Assembly (NCBI GenBank): GCA_020055645.1
Contig: JAECZT010000029.1
Span: forward strand, 21,008-85,007
Length of the DNA: 64,000 bases
Direction of reading: 5' to 3'
Origin: Tomocerus qinae
Taxonomy: Eukaryota; Arthropoda; Collembola; Entomobryomorpha; Tomoceridae
Position numbers and translations under genes: made by a program. Shown in pieces: positions 39,101-49,873 of this stretch. Below the pieces are notes generated by a model. It searched no databases, had not been told where the DNA came from, and saw only the letters and a program-made list of their open reading frames with translations. Each line of letters begins with the position of its first letter. Position 1 is the stretch's first letter.

Positions 39101-40415
39101 AATTTCAAGTGTTGAATATCATTTTTTAAACTTTTAGGCCTCGTACAAGTGTTAAATAATGAATTTTAAAATTTCAAGTCTTGAATATCATTTTTTAAAC
39201 TTTTACGTCTCGTACAAGTGTTAAATTATGAATTTCAACTCTTCAAAATTATTTTGTAAGATTTTTGTCCCGTACAAGTATTGAATCATCAATTTTAACT
39301 CTAGAAAATTATTTTTTAAGCTTTTTGGCGCGTAGAAGTTTAAAAAATAATTTAAACTGTTGAATGTTATTTTTAAGCTTTTTGGCTCGTACAAGTATTA
39401 AATCATGAATATTAACTCTTGAAAATTATTTTTTAAGCTTTTTGGCTCGCACAAGTATTAAATCATGAATTTCAACTCTTGAAAATTATTTTGTAAGCTT
39501 TTTGGCTCGTACAAGTGTTAAATTATGAATTACAGCATTTCAAGTGTTGAATATCATTTTTTAAACTTTTACGCCTCGTACAAGTGTTAAATTATGAATT
39601 TTAAAATTTCAAGTCTTGAATATCATTTTTTAAACTTTTACGTCTCGTACAAGTGTTAAATTATGAATTTCAACTCTTGAAAATTATTTTGTAAGCTTTT
39701 TGTCCCGTACAAGTATTAAATCATCAATTTTAACTCTTGAAAATTATTTTTTAAGCTTTTTGGCTCGTACAAGTGTTAAATTATGAATTACAGATTAAAA
39801 GTGTTGAATGTTATTTTTAAGCTTTTTGGCTCGTACAAGTATTAAATCATGAATTTTAACTCTTGAGTATTATTTTTTAACCTTTTTGGCTCGTACAAGT
39901 TTAAAAAATAATTAAAACTGTTGAATTTTATTTTCAAGCTTTTTGGCTCTTACAAGTATTAAATCATGAATTTTAACTCTTGAAAATTATTTTTTAAGCT
40001 TTTTGGCTGGCACAAATATAAAAAATAATTAAAACTGTTGAATGTTATTTTTAAGCTTTTTGGCTCTTACAAGTATTAAATCATGAATTTTAACTCTTGA
40101 AAATTATTTTTTAAGCTTTTTGGCTGGCACAAATATAAAAAATAATTAAAACTGTTGAATGTTATTTTTAAGCTTTTTGGCTCGTACAAGTTTAAAAAAT
40201 AATTAAAACTGTTGAATGTTATTTTTAAGCTTTTTGGCTCGTACAAGTTTAAAAAATAATAAAAACTGTTGAATTTTATTTTTAAGCTTTTTGGCTCGTA
40301 CAAGTATTAAATCATGAATTTGAACTCTTGAAAATTATTTTTTAAGCTTTTTGGCTCGTACAAGTATTAAATCATTAATTTCAACTCTTGAAAATTATTT
40401 TTTAAGCTTTTTGGC
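36128..40415. repeat. HOR domain marked by the aaatat B variant (units 51-56)
   Basis: Units start at 36,128 (687 bp), 36,815 (783 bp), 37,598 (435 bp), 38,033 (901 bp), 38,934 (573 bp) and 39,507 (909 bp). A B variant reading ggctggcac-aaatataaaaaataatt occurs seven times here (near 36,521, 37,191, 37,308, 38,407, 38,525, 40,010 and 40,127) and only once more, near 46,485. Tails alternate between extended B-A-B-A-BBB forms and short B-A-A forms. The 783-bp unit equals the 666-bp form plus one A-B pair. The 909-bp unit contains a C*/B hybrid at 39,765-39,830. Confidence 0.87.
39765..39830. repeat. C*/B hybrid monomer (66 bp)
   Basis: It begins as C* (gttaaattatgaattacag) and then reads attaaaagtgttgaatgttattttt, which is B-like, ending aagctttttggc. 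It lies within the 909-bp unit that starts at 39,507, directly after an Ac, where a B would be expected. Confidence 0.88.
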
Positions 40416-40484
40416 TCGTACAAGTGTTAAATTATGAATTACAGCATTTCAAGTGTTGAATATCATTTTTTAAACTTTTACGCC
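40416..40484. repeat. Exemplar C* monomer (HOR start marker)
   Basis: C* is a 69-bp C-class monomer in which the centre reads ttatgaattacagcatttcaagtg in place of the poly-T/A stretch. The motif ttacagcatttcaag recurs about 85 times in the window at irregular spacings. The usual spacings are 386, 434, 573, 597, 608-612, 666, 735, 747, 816-818 and 885 bp. With few exceptions it follows a terminal A and leads a run of C. I use its TCG as the first base of each HOR unit. Confidence 0.95.
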
Positions 40485-40622
40485 TCGTACAAGTTTTAAA
40501 TAATGAATTTTTAAATTTCAAGTGTTGAATATCATTTTTTAAACTTTTACGCCTCGTACAAGTTTTAAATAATGAATTTTTAAATTTCAAGTGTTGAATA
40601 TCATTTTTTAAACTTTTAGGCC

Positions 40623-40691
40623 TCGTACAAGTGTTAAATAATGAATTTTTAAATTTCAAGTCTTGAATATCATTTTTTAAACTTTTACGCC
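40623..40691. repeat. Exemplar class C monomer (69 bp)
   Basis: This C monomer has TCGTACAAGT, the centre gttaaataatgaattt, an extra ttaaattt, then caagtcttgaatatc, a T run and the end aaacttttacgcc. It differs from A mainly by the 8-bp insertion and one extra base near the end. The end reads AAACTT in place of AAGCTT, so C lacks the HindIII site. C monomers occur in runs of one to eight at the head of each HOR unit. Subtypes have gtgttg or gtcttg, ttcaac in place of ttaaac, aggcc in place of acgcc, and acactt in place of tcattt. Confidence 0.95.
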
Positions 40692-40760
40692 TCGTACAAG
40701 TGTTAAATAATGAATTTTTAAATTTCAAGTCTTGAATACACTTTTTTAAACTTTTACGCC

Positions 40761-40949
40761 TCGTACAAGTGTTAAATTATGAATTTTAAAATTTCAAGTC
40801 TTGAATATCATTTTTTAAACTTTTACGTCTCGTACAAGTGTTAAATTTTGAATTTCAACTCTTGAAAATTATTTTGTAAGCTTTTTGTCCCGTACAAGTA
40901 TTATATCATCAATTTTAACTCTTGAAAATTATTTTTTAAGCTTTTTGGC
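40761..40949. repeat. Exemplar HOR hub Ct-Ag-Ac (189 bp)
   Basis: Nearly every HOR unit passes through the same three-monomer hub. It is Ct (C ending acgtc, 69 bp), then Ag (gttaaattatgaatttcaac with ttttgtaagc and end gtccc, 60 bp), then Ac (catcaatttt, end ggctcgtag or ggcgcgtag, 60 bp). The hub joins the variable C run on its left to the tail on its right. Two forms of Ct exist (aattatgaattttaaaa and aattaataattttaaaa) and two of Ag (aagctttttgtccc and cttcaaaa...aagatttttgtccc), and these tend to travel together. Confidence 0.9.
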
Positions 40950-41066
40950 GCGTAGAAGTTTAAAAAATAATTTAAACTGTTGAATGTTATTTTTAAGCTT
41001 TTTGGCTCGTACAAGTATTAAATCATGAATATTAACTCTTGAAAATTATTTTTTAAGCTTTTTGGC

Positions 41067-41123
41067 TCGTACAAGTTTAAAAAATAATTAAAACTGTTGA
41101 ATGTTATTTTTAAGCTTTTTGGC
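41067..41123. repeat. Exemplar class B monomer (57 bp)
   Basis: This typical B monomer has TCGTACAAGT, the A-rich centre tttaaaaaataattaaaac, then tgttgaatgtta, a run of five T and the HindIII-containing end aagctttttggc. Against A it is 2 bp shorter in the centre and 1 bp shorter in the T run. Subtypes are: centre aataatttaaac after the Ac monomer; centre aataataaaaac as the third B of a triplet; end caagctttttttcacg as the last B before the terminal A; and centre aaatataaaaaataatt after ggctggcac. Confidence 0.95.
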
Positions 41124-42620
41124 TCGTACAAGTATTAAATCATGAATTTTAACTCTTGAAAACTATTTTTTAAGCTTTTTGGCTCGTACAAGTTTAAAAA
41201 ATAATTAAAACTGTTGAATGTTATTTTCAAGCTTTTTTTCACGTACAAGTATTAAATCATGAATTTTAACTCTTGAAAATTATTTTTTAAGCTTTTTGGC
41301 TCGTACAAGTGTTAAATTATGAATTACAGCATTTCAAGTGTTGAATATCATTTTTTAAACTTTTACGCCTCGTACAAGTGTTAAATAATGAATTTTTAAA
41401 TTTCAAGTGTTGAATATCATTTTTTCAACTTTTACGCCTCGTACAAGTGTTAAATAATGAATTTTTAAATTTCAAGTCTTGAATATCATTTTTTAAACTT
41501 TTACGCCTCGTACAAGTGTTAAATTAATAATTTTAAAATTTCAAGTCTTGAATATCATTTTATAAACTTTTACGTCTCGTACAAGTGTTAAATTATGAAT
41601 TTCAACTCTTGAAAATTATTTTGTAAGCTTTTTGTCCCGTACAAGTATTGAATCATCAATTTTAACTCTTGAAAATTATTTTTTAAGCTTTTTGGCGCTT
41701 ACAAGTTTAAAAAATAATTAAAACTGTTGAATGTTATTTTTAAGCTTTTTGGCTCGTACAAGTATTAAATCATGAATATTAACTCTTGAAAATTATTTTT
41801 TAAGCTTTTTGGCTCGTACAAGTTTAAAAAATAATTAAAACTGTTGAATGTTATTTTTAAGCTTTTTGGCTCGTACAAGTATTAAATCATGAATTTTAAC
41901 TCTTGAAAACTATTTTTTAAGCTTTTTGGCTCGTACAAGTTTAAAAAATAATTAAAACTGTTGAATGTTATTTTCAAGCTTTTTTTCACGTACAAGTATT
42001 AAATCATGAATTTTAACTCTTGAAAATTATTTTTTAAGCTTTTTGGCTCGTACAAGTGTTAAATTATGAATTACAGCATTTCAAGTGTTGAATATCATTT
42101 TTTAAACTTTTACGCCTCGTACAAGTGTTAAATAATGAATTTTTAAATTTCAAGTGTTGAATATCATTTTTTCAACTTTTACGCCTCGTACAAGTGTTAA
42201 ATAATGAATTTTTAAATTTCAAGTCTTGAATATCATTTTTTAAACTTTTACGCCTCGTACAAGTGTTAAATTAATAATTTTAAAATTTCAAGTCTTGAAT
42301 ATCATTTTTTAAACTTTTACGTCTCGTACAAGTGTTAAATTATGAATTTCAACTCTTGAAAATTATTTTGTAAACTTTTTGTCCCGTACAAGTATTAAAT
42401 CATCAATTTTAACTCTTGAAAATTATTTTTTAAGCTTTTTGGCTCGTAGAAGTTTAAAAAATAATTTAAACTGTTGAATGTTATTTTTAAGCTTTTTGGC
42501 TCGTACAAGTATTAAATCATGAATTTTAACTCTTGAAAATTATTTTTTAAGCTTTTTGGCTCGCACAAGTATTAAATCATGAATTTCAACTCTTGAAAAT
42601 TATTTTTTAAGCTTTTTGGC

Positions 42621-42670
42621 TCGTACAAGTGTTAAATTATGAATTACAGCATTTCAAGAAGCTTTTTGGC
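42621..42670. repeat. Truncated C*/A hybrid monomer (50 bp)
   Basis: It starts as C* and breaks after acagcatttcaag, continuing directly as aagctttttggc. The TTGAA segment and the T run are missing. At 50 bp it is the shortest monomer I found. The bases aag are shared at the join (caag / aagctt), so a short microhomology may have guided the deletion. Confidence 0.9.
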
Positions 42671-45161
42671 TCGTACAAGTATTAAATCATGAATTTCAAC
42701 TCTTGAAAATTATTTTGTAAGCTTTTTGGCTCGTACAAGTGTTAAATTATGAATTACAGCATTTCAAGTGTTGAATATCATTTTTTAAACTTTTACGCCT
42801 CGTACAAGTGTTAAATTATGAATTTTTAAATTTCAAGTCTTGAATATCATTTTTTAAACTTTTACGTCTCGTACAAGTGTTAAATTATGAATTTCAACTC
42901 TTGAAAATTATTTTGTAAGCTTTTTGTCCCGTACAAGTATTAAATCATCAATTTTAACTCTTGAAAATTATTTTTTAAGCTTTTTGGCTCGTAGAAGTTT
43001 AAAAAATGATTTAAACTGTTGAATGTTATTTTTAAGCTTTTTGGCTCGTACAAGTATTAAATCATGAATTTTAACTCTTGAAAATTATTTTTTAAGCTTT
43101 TTGGCTGGCACAAGTTTAAAAAATAATTAAAACTGTTGAATGTTATTTTTAAGCTTTTTGGCTCGTACAAGTTTAAAAAATAATTAAAACTGTTGAATGT
43201 TATTTTTAAGCTTTTTGGCTCGTACAAGTATTAAATCATTAATTTCAACTCTTGAAAATTATTTTTTAAGCTTTTTGGCTCGTACAAGTGTTAAATTATG
43301 AATTACAGCATTTCAAGTGTTGAATATCATTTTTTAAACTTTTACGCCTCGTACAAGTTTTAAATAATGAATTTTTAAATTTCAAGTGTTGAATATCATT
43401 TTTTAAACTTTTACGCCTCGTACAAGTTTTAAATAATGAATTTTTAAATTTCAAGTGTTGAATATCATTTTTTAAACTTTTAGGCCTCGTACAAGTGTTA
43501 AATAATGAATTTTTAAATTTCAAGTTTTGAATATCATTTTTTAAACTTTTACGCCTCGTACAAGTGTTAAATAATGAATTTTTAAATTTCAAGTCTTGAA
43601 TACACTTTTTTAAACTTTTACGCCTCGTACAAGTGTTAAATTATGAATTTTAAAATTTCAAGTCTTGAATATCATTTTTTAAACTTTTACGTCTCGTACA
43701 AGTGTTAAATTATGAATTTCAACTCTTGAAAATTATTTTGTAAGCTTTTTGTCCCGTACAAGTATTATATCATCAATTTTAACTCTTGAAAATTATTTTT
43801 TAAGCTCGTAGAAGTTTAAAAAATAATTTAAACTGTTGAATGTTACTTTTAAGCTTTTTGGCTCGTACAAGTATTAAATCATGAATATTAACTCTTGAAA
43901 ATTATTTTTTAAGCTTTTTGGCTCGTACAAGTTTAAAAAATAATTAAAACTGTTGAATGTTATTTTTAAGCTTTTTGGCTCGTACAAGTATTAAATCATG
44001 AATTTTAACTCTTGAAAACTATTTTTTAAGCTTTTTGGCTCGTACAAATTTAAAAAATAATTAAAACTGTTGAATGTTATTTTCAAGCTTTTTTTCACGT
44101 ACAAGTATTAAATCATGAATTTTAACTCTTGAAAATTATTTTTTAAGCTTTTTGGCTCGTACAAGTGTTAAATTATGAATTACAGCATTTCAAGTGTTGA
44201 ATATCATTTTTTAAACTTTTACGCCTCGTACAAGTGTTAAATAATGAATTTTTAAATTTCAAGTCTTGAATATCATTTTTTCAACTTTTACGCCTCGTAC
44301 AAGTGTTAAATAATGAATTTTTAAATTTCAAGTCTTGAATATCATTTTTTAAACTTTTACGCCTCGTACAAGTGTTAAATTAATAATTTTAAAATTTCAA
44401 GTCTTGAATATCATTTTTTTAAACTTTTACGTCTCGTACAAGTGTTAAATTATGAATTTCAACTCTTGAAAATTATTTCGTAAGCTTTTTGTCCCGTACA
44501 AGTATTGAATCATCAATTTTAACTCTTGAAAATTATTTTTTAAGCTTTTTGGCGCTTACAAGTTTAAAAAATAATTAAAACTGTTGAATGTTATTTTTAA
44601 GCTTTTTGGCTCGTACAAGTATTAAATCATGAATATTAACTCTTGAAAATTATTTTTTAAGCTTTTTGGCTCGTACAAGTTTAAAAAATAATTAAAACTG
44701 TTGAATGTTATTTTTAAGCTTTTTGGCTCGTACAAGTATTAAATCATGAATTTTAACTCTTGAAAACTATTTTTTAAGCTTTTTGGCTTGTACAAGTTTA
44801 AAAAATAATTAAAACTGTTGAATGTTATTTTCAAGCTTTTTTTCACGTACAAGTATTAAATCATGAATTTTAACTCAAAAAATTATTTTTTAAGCTTTTT
44901 GGCTCGTACAAGTGTTAAATTATGAATTACAGCATTTCAAGTGTTGAATATCATTTTTTAAACTTTTACGCCTCGTACAAGTGTTAAATTATGAATTTTA
45001 AAATTTCAAGTCTTGAATATCATTTTTTAAACTTTTACGTCTCGTACAAGTGTTAAATTATGAATTTCAACTCTTGAAAATTATTTTGTAAGCTTTTTGT
45101 CCCGTACAAGTATTATATCATCAATTTTAACTCTTGAAAATTATTTTTTAAGCTTTTTGGC

Positions 45162-45221
45162 GCGTACAACTATTAAATCATGATTTTTAACTTATGAAAA
45201 TTGTTTTTTAAGCGTTTTGGC
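45162..45221. repeat. A' monomer, copy 4 of 4
   Basis: On reading, this is identical in all diagnostic positions to copy 3, and it sits in a 611-bp unit (44,904-45,514) of the same composition. The roughly 9.4 kb between copies 3 and 4 contains none, so the unit type is dispersed rather than locally amplified. Confidence 0.9.
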
Positions 45222-45970
45222 TCGCACAAGTATTAAATCATGAATATTAACTCTTGAAAATTATTTTTTAAGCTTTTTGGCTCGTACAAGTTTAAAAAAT
45301 AATTAAAACTGTTGAATGTTATTTTTAAGCTTTTTGGCTCATACAAGTATTAAATCATGAATTTTAACTCTTGAAAATTATTTTTTAAGCTTTTTGGCTC
45401 GTACAAGTTTAAAAAATAATTAAAACTGTTGAATGTTATTTTCAAGCTTTTTTTCACGTACAAGTATTAAATCATGAATTTCAAATCTTGAAAATTATTT
45501 TTAAGCTTTTTGGCTCGTACAAGTGTTAAATTTTGAATTACAGCATTTCAAGTGTTGAATATCATTTTTTAAACTTTTACGCCTCGTACAAGTGTTAAAT
45601 AATGAATTTTTAAATTTCAAGTGTTGAATATCATTTTTTCAACTTTTACGCCTCGTACAAGTGTTAAATAATGAATTTTTAAATTTCAAGTCTTGAATAT
45701 CATTTTTTAAACTTTTACGCCTCGTACAAGTGTTAAATTAATAATTTTAAAATTTCAAGTCTTGAATATCATTTTTTAAACTTTTACGTCTCGTACAAGT
45801 GTTAAATTATGAATTTCAACTCTTCAAAATTATTTTGTAAGATTTTTGTCCCGTACAAGTATTGAATCATCAATTTTAACTCTTGAAAATTATTTTTTAA
45901 GCTTTTTTGGCTCGTACAAGTGTTAAATTATGAATTTCAACTCTTGAAAATTATTTTTAAGCTTTTTGGC

Positions 45971-46107
45971 TCGTACAAGTATTAAATCATGAATTTTTAA
46001 ATTTCAAGTGTTGAATATCATTTTTTAAACTTTTAGGCCTCGTACAAGTGTTAAATAATGAATTTTTAAATTTCAACTCTTGAAAATTATTTTGTAGGTT
46101 TTTTGGC
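45971..46107. repeat. Adjacent A/C and C/A hybrid monomers (69 + 68 bp)
   Basis: The first (45,971-46,039) begins as A (tattaaatcatgaattt) and becomes C (ttaaatttcaagtgttgaatatc), ending aggcc. The second (46,040-46,107) begins as C and becomes A at caactcttgaaaattattttg, ending taggttttttggc. Together they look like a C segment patched into an A-A context, as gene conversion would leave. Confidence 0.87.
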
Positions 46108-46713
46108 TCGTACAAGTGTTAAATTATGAATTACAGCATTTCAAGTGTTGAATATCATTTTTTAAACTTTTACGCCTCGTACAAGTGTTAAATTATGAAT
46201 TTTAAAATTTCAAGTCTTGAATATCATTTTTTAAACTTTTACGTCTCGTACAAGTGTTAAATTATGAATTTCAACTCTTGAAAATTATTTTGTAAGCTTT
46301 TTGTCCCGTACAAGTATTAAATCATCAATTTTAACTCTTGAAAATTATTTTTTAAGCTTTTTGGCTCGTAGAAGTTTAAAAAATAATTTAAACTGTTGAA
46401 TGTTATTTTTAAGCTTTTTGGCTCTTACAAGTATTAAATCATGAATTTTAACTCTTGAAAATTATTTTTTAAGCTTTTTGGCTGGCACAAATATAAAAAA
46501 TAATTAAAACTGTTGAATGTTATTTTTAAGCTTTTTGGCTCGTACAAGTTTAAAAAATAATTAAAACTGTTGAATGTTATTTTTAAGCTTTTTGGCTCGT
46601 ACAAGTTTAAAAAATAATAAAAACTGTTGAATGTTATTTTTAAGCTTTTTGGCTCGTACAAGTATTAAATCATGAATTGGAACTCTTGAAAATTATTTTT
46701 TAAGCTTTTTGGC

Positions 46714-49700
46714 TCGTACAAGTGTTAAATTATGAATTACAGCATTTCAAGTGTTGAATATCATTTTTTAAACTTTTACGCCTCGTACAAGTTTTAAATA
46801 ATGAATTTTTAAATTTCAAGTGTTGAATATCATTTTTTAAACTTTTACGCCTCGTACAAGTTTTAAATAATGAATTTTTAAATTTCAAGTGTTGAATATC
46901 ATTTTTTAAACTTTTAGGCCTCGTACAAGTGTTAAATAATGAATTTTTAAATTTCAAGTCTTGAATATCATTTTTTAAACTTTTACGCCTCGTACAAGTG
47001 TTAAATAATGAATTTTTAAATTTCAAGTCTTGAATACACTTTTTTAAACTTTTACGCCTCGTACAAGTGTTAAATTATGAATTTTAAAATTTCAAGTCTT
47101 GAATATCATTTTTTAAACTTTTACGTCTCGTACAAGTGTTAAATTATGAATTTCAACTCTTGAAAATTATTTTGTAAGCTTTTTGTCCCGTACAAGTATT
47201 ATATCATCAATTTTAACTCTTGAAAATTATTTTTTAAGCTTTTTGGCGCGTAGAAGTTTAAAAAATAATTTAAACTGTTGAATGTTATTTTTAAGCTTTT
47301 TGGCTCGTACAAGTATTAAATCATGAATATTAACTCTTGAAAATTATTTTTTAAGCTTTTTGGCTCGTACAAGTTTAAAAAATAATTAAAACTGTTGAAT
47401 GTTATTTTTAAGCTTTTTGGCTCGTACAAGTATTAAATCATGAATTTTAACTCTTGAAAATTATTTTTTAAGCTTTTTGGCTCGTACAAGTTTAAAAAAT
47501 AATTAAAACTGTTGAATGTTATTTTCAAGCTTTTTTTCACGTACAAGTATTAAATCATGAATTTCAACTCTTGAAAATTATTTTTTAAGCTTTTTGGCTC
47601 GTACAAGTGTTAAATTATGAATAACAGCATTTCAAGTGTTGAATATCATTTTTTAAACTTTTACGCCTCGTACAAGTGTTAAATAATGAATTTTTAACTT
47701 TCAAGTGTTGAATATCATTTTTTCAACTTTTACGCCTCGTACAAGTGTTAAATAATGAATTTTTAAATTTCAAGTCTTGAATATCATTTTTTAAACTTTT
47801 ACGCCTCGTACAAGTGTTAAATTAATAATTTTAAAATTTCAAGTCTTGAATATCATTTTTTAAACTTTTACGTCTCGTACAAGTGTTAAATTATGAATTT
47901 CAACTCTTGAAAATTATTTTGTAAGCTTTTTGTCCCGTACAAGTATTAAATCATCAATTTTAACTCTTGAAAATTATTTTTTAAACCTTTTTGGCGCTTA
48001 CAAGTTTAAAAAATAATTAAAACTGTTGAATGTTATTTTTAAGCTTTTTGGCTCGTACAAGTATTAAATCATGAATTTTAACTCTTGAAAATTATTTTTT
48101 AAGCTTTTTGGCTCGTACAAGTTTAAAAAATAATTAAAACTGTTGAATGTTATTTTCAAGCTTTTTTTCACGTACAAGTATTAAATCATGAATTTCAACT
48201 CTTGAAAATTATTTTTTAAGCTTTTTGGCTCGTACAAGTGTTAAATTATGAATTACAGCATTTCAAGTGTTGAATATCATTTTTTAAACTTTTACGCCTC
48301 GTACAAGTGTTAAATTATGAATTTTAAAATTTCAAGTCTTGAATATCATTTTTTAAACTTTTACGTCTCGTACAAGTGTTAAATTATGAATTTCAACTCT
48401 TGAAAATTATTTTGTAAGCTTTTTGTCCCGTACAAGTATTAAATCATCAATTTTAACTCTTGAAAATTATTTTTTAAGCTTTTTGGCTCGTAGAAGTTTA
48501 AAAAATAATTTAAACTGTTGAATGTTATTTTTAAGCTTTTTGGCTCGTACAAGTATTAAATCATGAATTTTAACTCTTGAAAATTATTTTTTAAGCTTTT
48601 TGGCTGGCACAAGTATTAAATCATGAATTTCAACTCTTGAAAATTATTTTTAAGCTTTTTGTCTCGTACAAGTTTAAAAAATAATTAAAACTGTTGAATG
48701 TTATTTTTAAGCTTTTTGGCTCGTACAAGTTTAAAAAATAATAAAAACTGTTGAATGTTATTTTTAAGCTTTTTGGCTCGTACAAGTATTAAATCATGAA
48801 TTTGAACTCTTGAAAATTATTTTTTAAGCTTTTTGGCTCGTACAAGTATTAAATCATTAATTTCAACTCTTGAAAATTATTTTTTAAGCTTTTTGGCTCG
48901 TACAAGTGTTAAATTATGAATTACAGCATTTCAAGTGTTGAATATCATTTTTTAAACTTTTACGCCTCGTACAAGTTTTAAATAATGAATTTTTAAATTT
49001 CAAGTGTTGAATATCATTTTTTAAACTTTTAGGCCTCGTACAAGTGTTAAATCATGAATTTCAACTCTTGAAAATCATTTTTTAAACTTTTTGGCTCGTA
49101 CAAGTATTAAATCATGAATTTCAAGTCTTGAAAATCATTTTTTAAACTTTTACGCCTCGTACAAGTGTTAAATAATGAATTTTTAAATTTCAAGTCTTGA
49201 ATACACTTTTTTAAACTTTTACGCCTCGTACAAGTGTTAAATTACGAATTTTAACTATTGAAATGTATTCTGTAAGCTTTTTGGCTCGTACAAGTATTAA
49301 ATCATGAATTTCAACTCTTGAAAATTATTTTTTAACCTTTTTGGCTCGTACAAGTATTAAATCATGAATTTCAACTCTTGAAAATTATTTTGTAAGCTTT
49401 TTGTCCCGTACAAGTATTAAATCATCAATTTTAACTCTTGAAAATTATTTTTTAAGCTTTTTGGCTCGTAGAAGTTTAAAAAATAATTTAAACTGTTGAA
49501 TGTTATTTTTAAGCTTTTTGGCTCGTACAAGTATTAAATCATGAATTTTAACTCTTGAAAATTATTTTTTAAGCTTTTTGGCTGGTACAAGTTTAAAAAA
49601 TAATTAAAACTGTTGAATGTTATTTTTAAGCTTTTTGGCTCGTACAAGTTTAAAAAATAATTAAAACTGTTGAATGTTATTTTTAAGCTTTTTGGCTCGT

Positions 49701-49873
49701 ACAAGTTTAAAAAATAATAAAAACTGTTGAATGTTATTTTTAAGCTTTTTGGCTCGTACAAGTATTAAATCATGAATTTGAACTCTTGAAAATTATTTTT
49801 TAAGCTTTTTGGCTCGTACAAGTATTAAATCATTAATTTCAACTCTTGAAAATTATTTTTTAAGCTTTTTGGC
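46714..49873. repeat. HOR block: units 67-70
   Basis: The units are: 46,714-47,598 (885 bp); 47,599-48,229 (631 bp, a 747-type lacking one B-A pair, with the C* reading gaataacagc); 48,230-48,897 (668 bp, a 666-type with one B replaced by A); and 48,898-49,873 (976 bp). The last unit contains two A/C hybrid monomers (49,036-49,156). It also holds an A with ttaactattgaaatgtattctgtaag near 49,253, a variant otherwise seen only in the right-hand domain beyond 57 kb. Confidence 0.87.
49036..49156. repeat. Two A/C hybrid monomers (60 + 61 bp)
   Basis: Both have an A-type left half (aaatcatgaattt) but read cttgaaaatcattttttaaac on the right, mixing A (ttgaaaat) with C (tcattttttaaac). The first ends ggc like A and the second ends acgcc like C. 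They lie between a C ending aggcc and a C with acactt, in place of ordinary C monomers. Confidence 0.86.

Larger units (their letters stand above)
40416..42730. repeat. 885 + 747 + 573 module (units 57-60)
   Basis: Unit 57 (40,416-41,300, 885 bp, 14 monomers) is C*-C-C-C-C-Ct-Ag-Ac-BABABA. Summing monomers (6 x 69 + 5 x 60 + 3 x 57) gives exactly 885. Unit 58 (41,301-42,047, 747 bp, 12 monomers) is the same with two fewer C. Unit 59 (42,048-42,620, 573 bp) is C*-C-C-Ct-Ag-Ac-B-A-A. Unit 60 (42,621-42,730) is only 110 bp, a truncated C*/A hybrid plus one A. The 885-747 pair recurs at 43,280 and, in part, at 46,714. Confidence 0.92.
42731..46713. repeat. HOR block: units 61-66
   Basis: The units are: 42,731-43,279 (549 bp, C*-Ct-Ag-Ac-B-A-B-B-A); 43,280-44,156 (877 bp, an 885-type with an 8-bp deletion near 43,806 that removes most of the Ac end); 44,157-44,903 (747 bp); 44,904-45,514 (611 bp, with the fourth A' copy); 45,515-46,107 (593 bp, ending in an A/C and a C/A hybrid); and 46,108-46,713 (606 bp). 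43,280-44,903 parallels 40,416-42,047 at an offset of about 2.86 kb. Confidence 0.88.
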
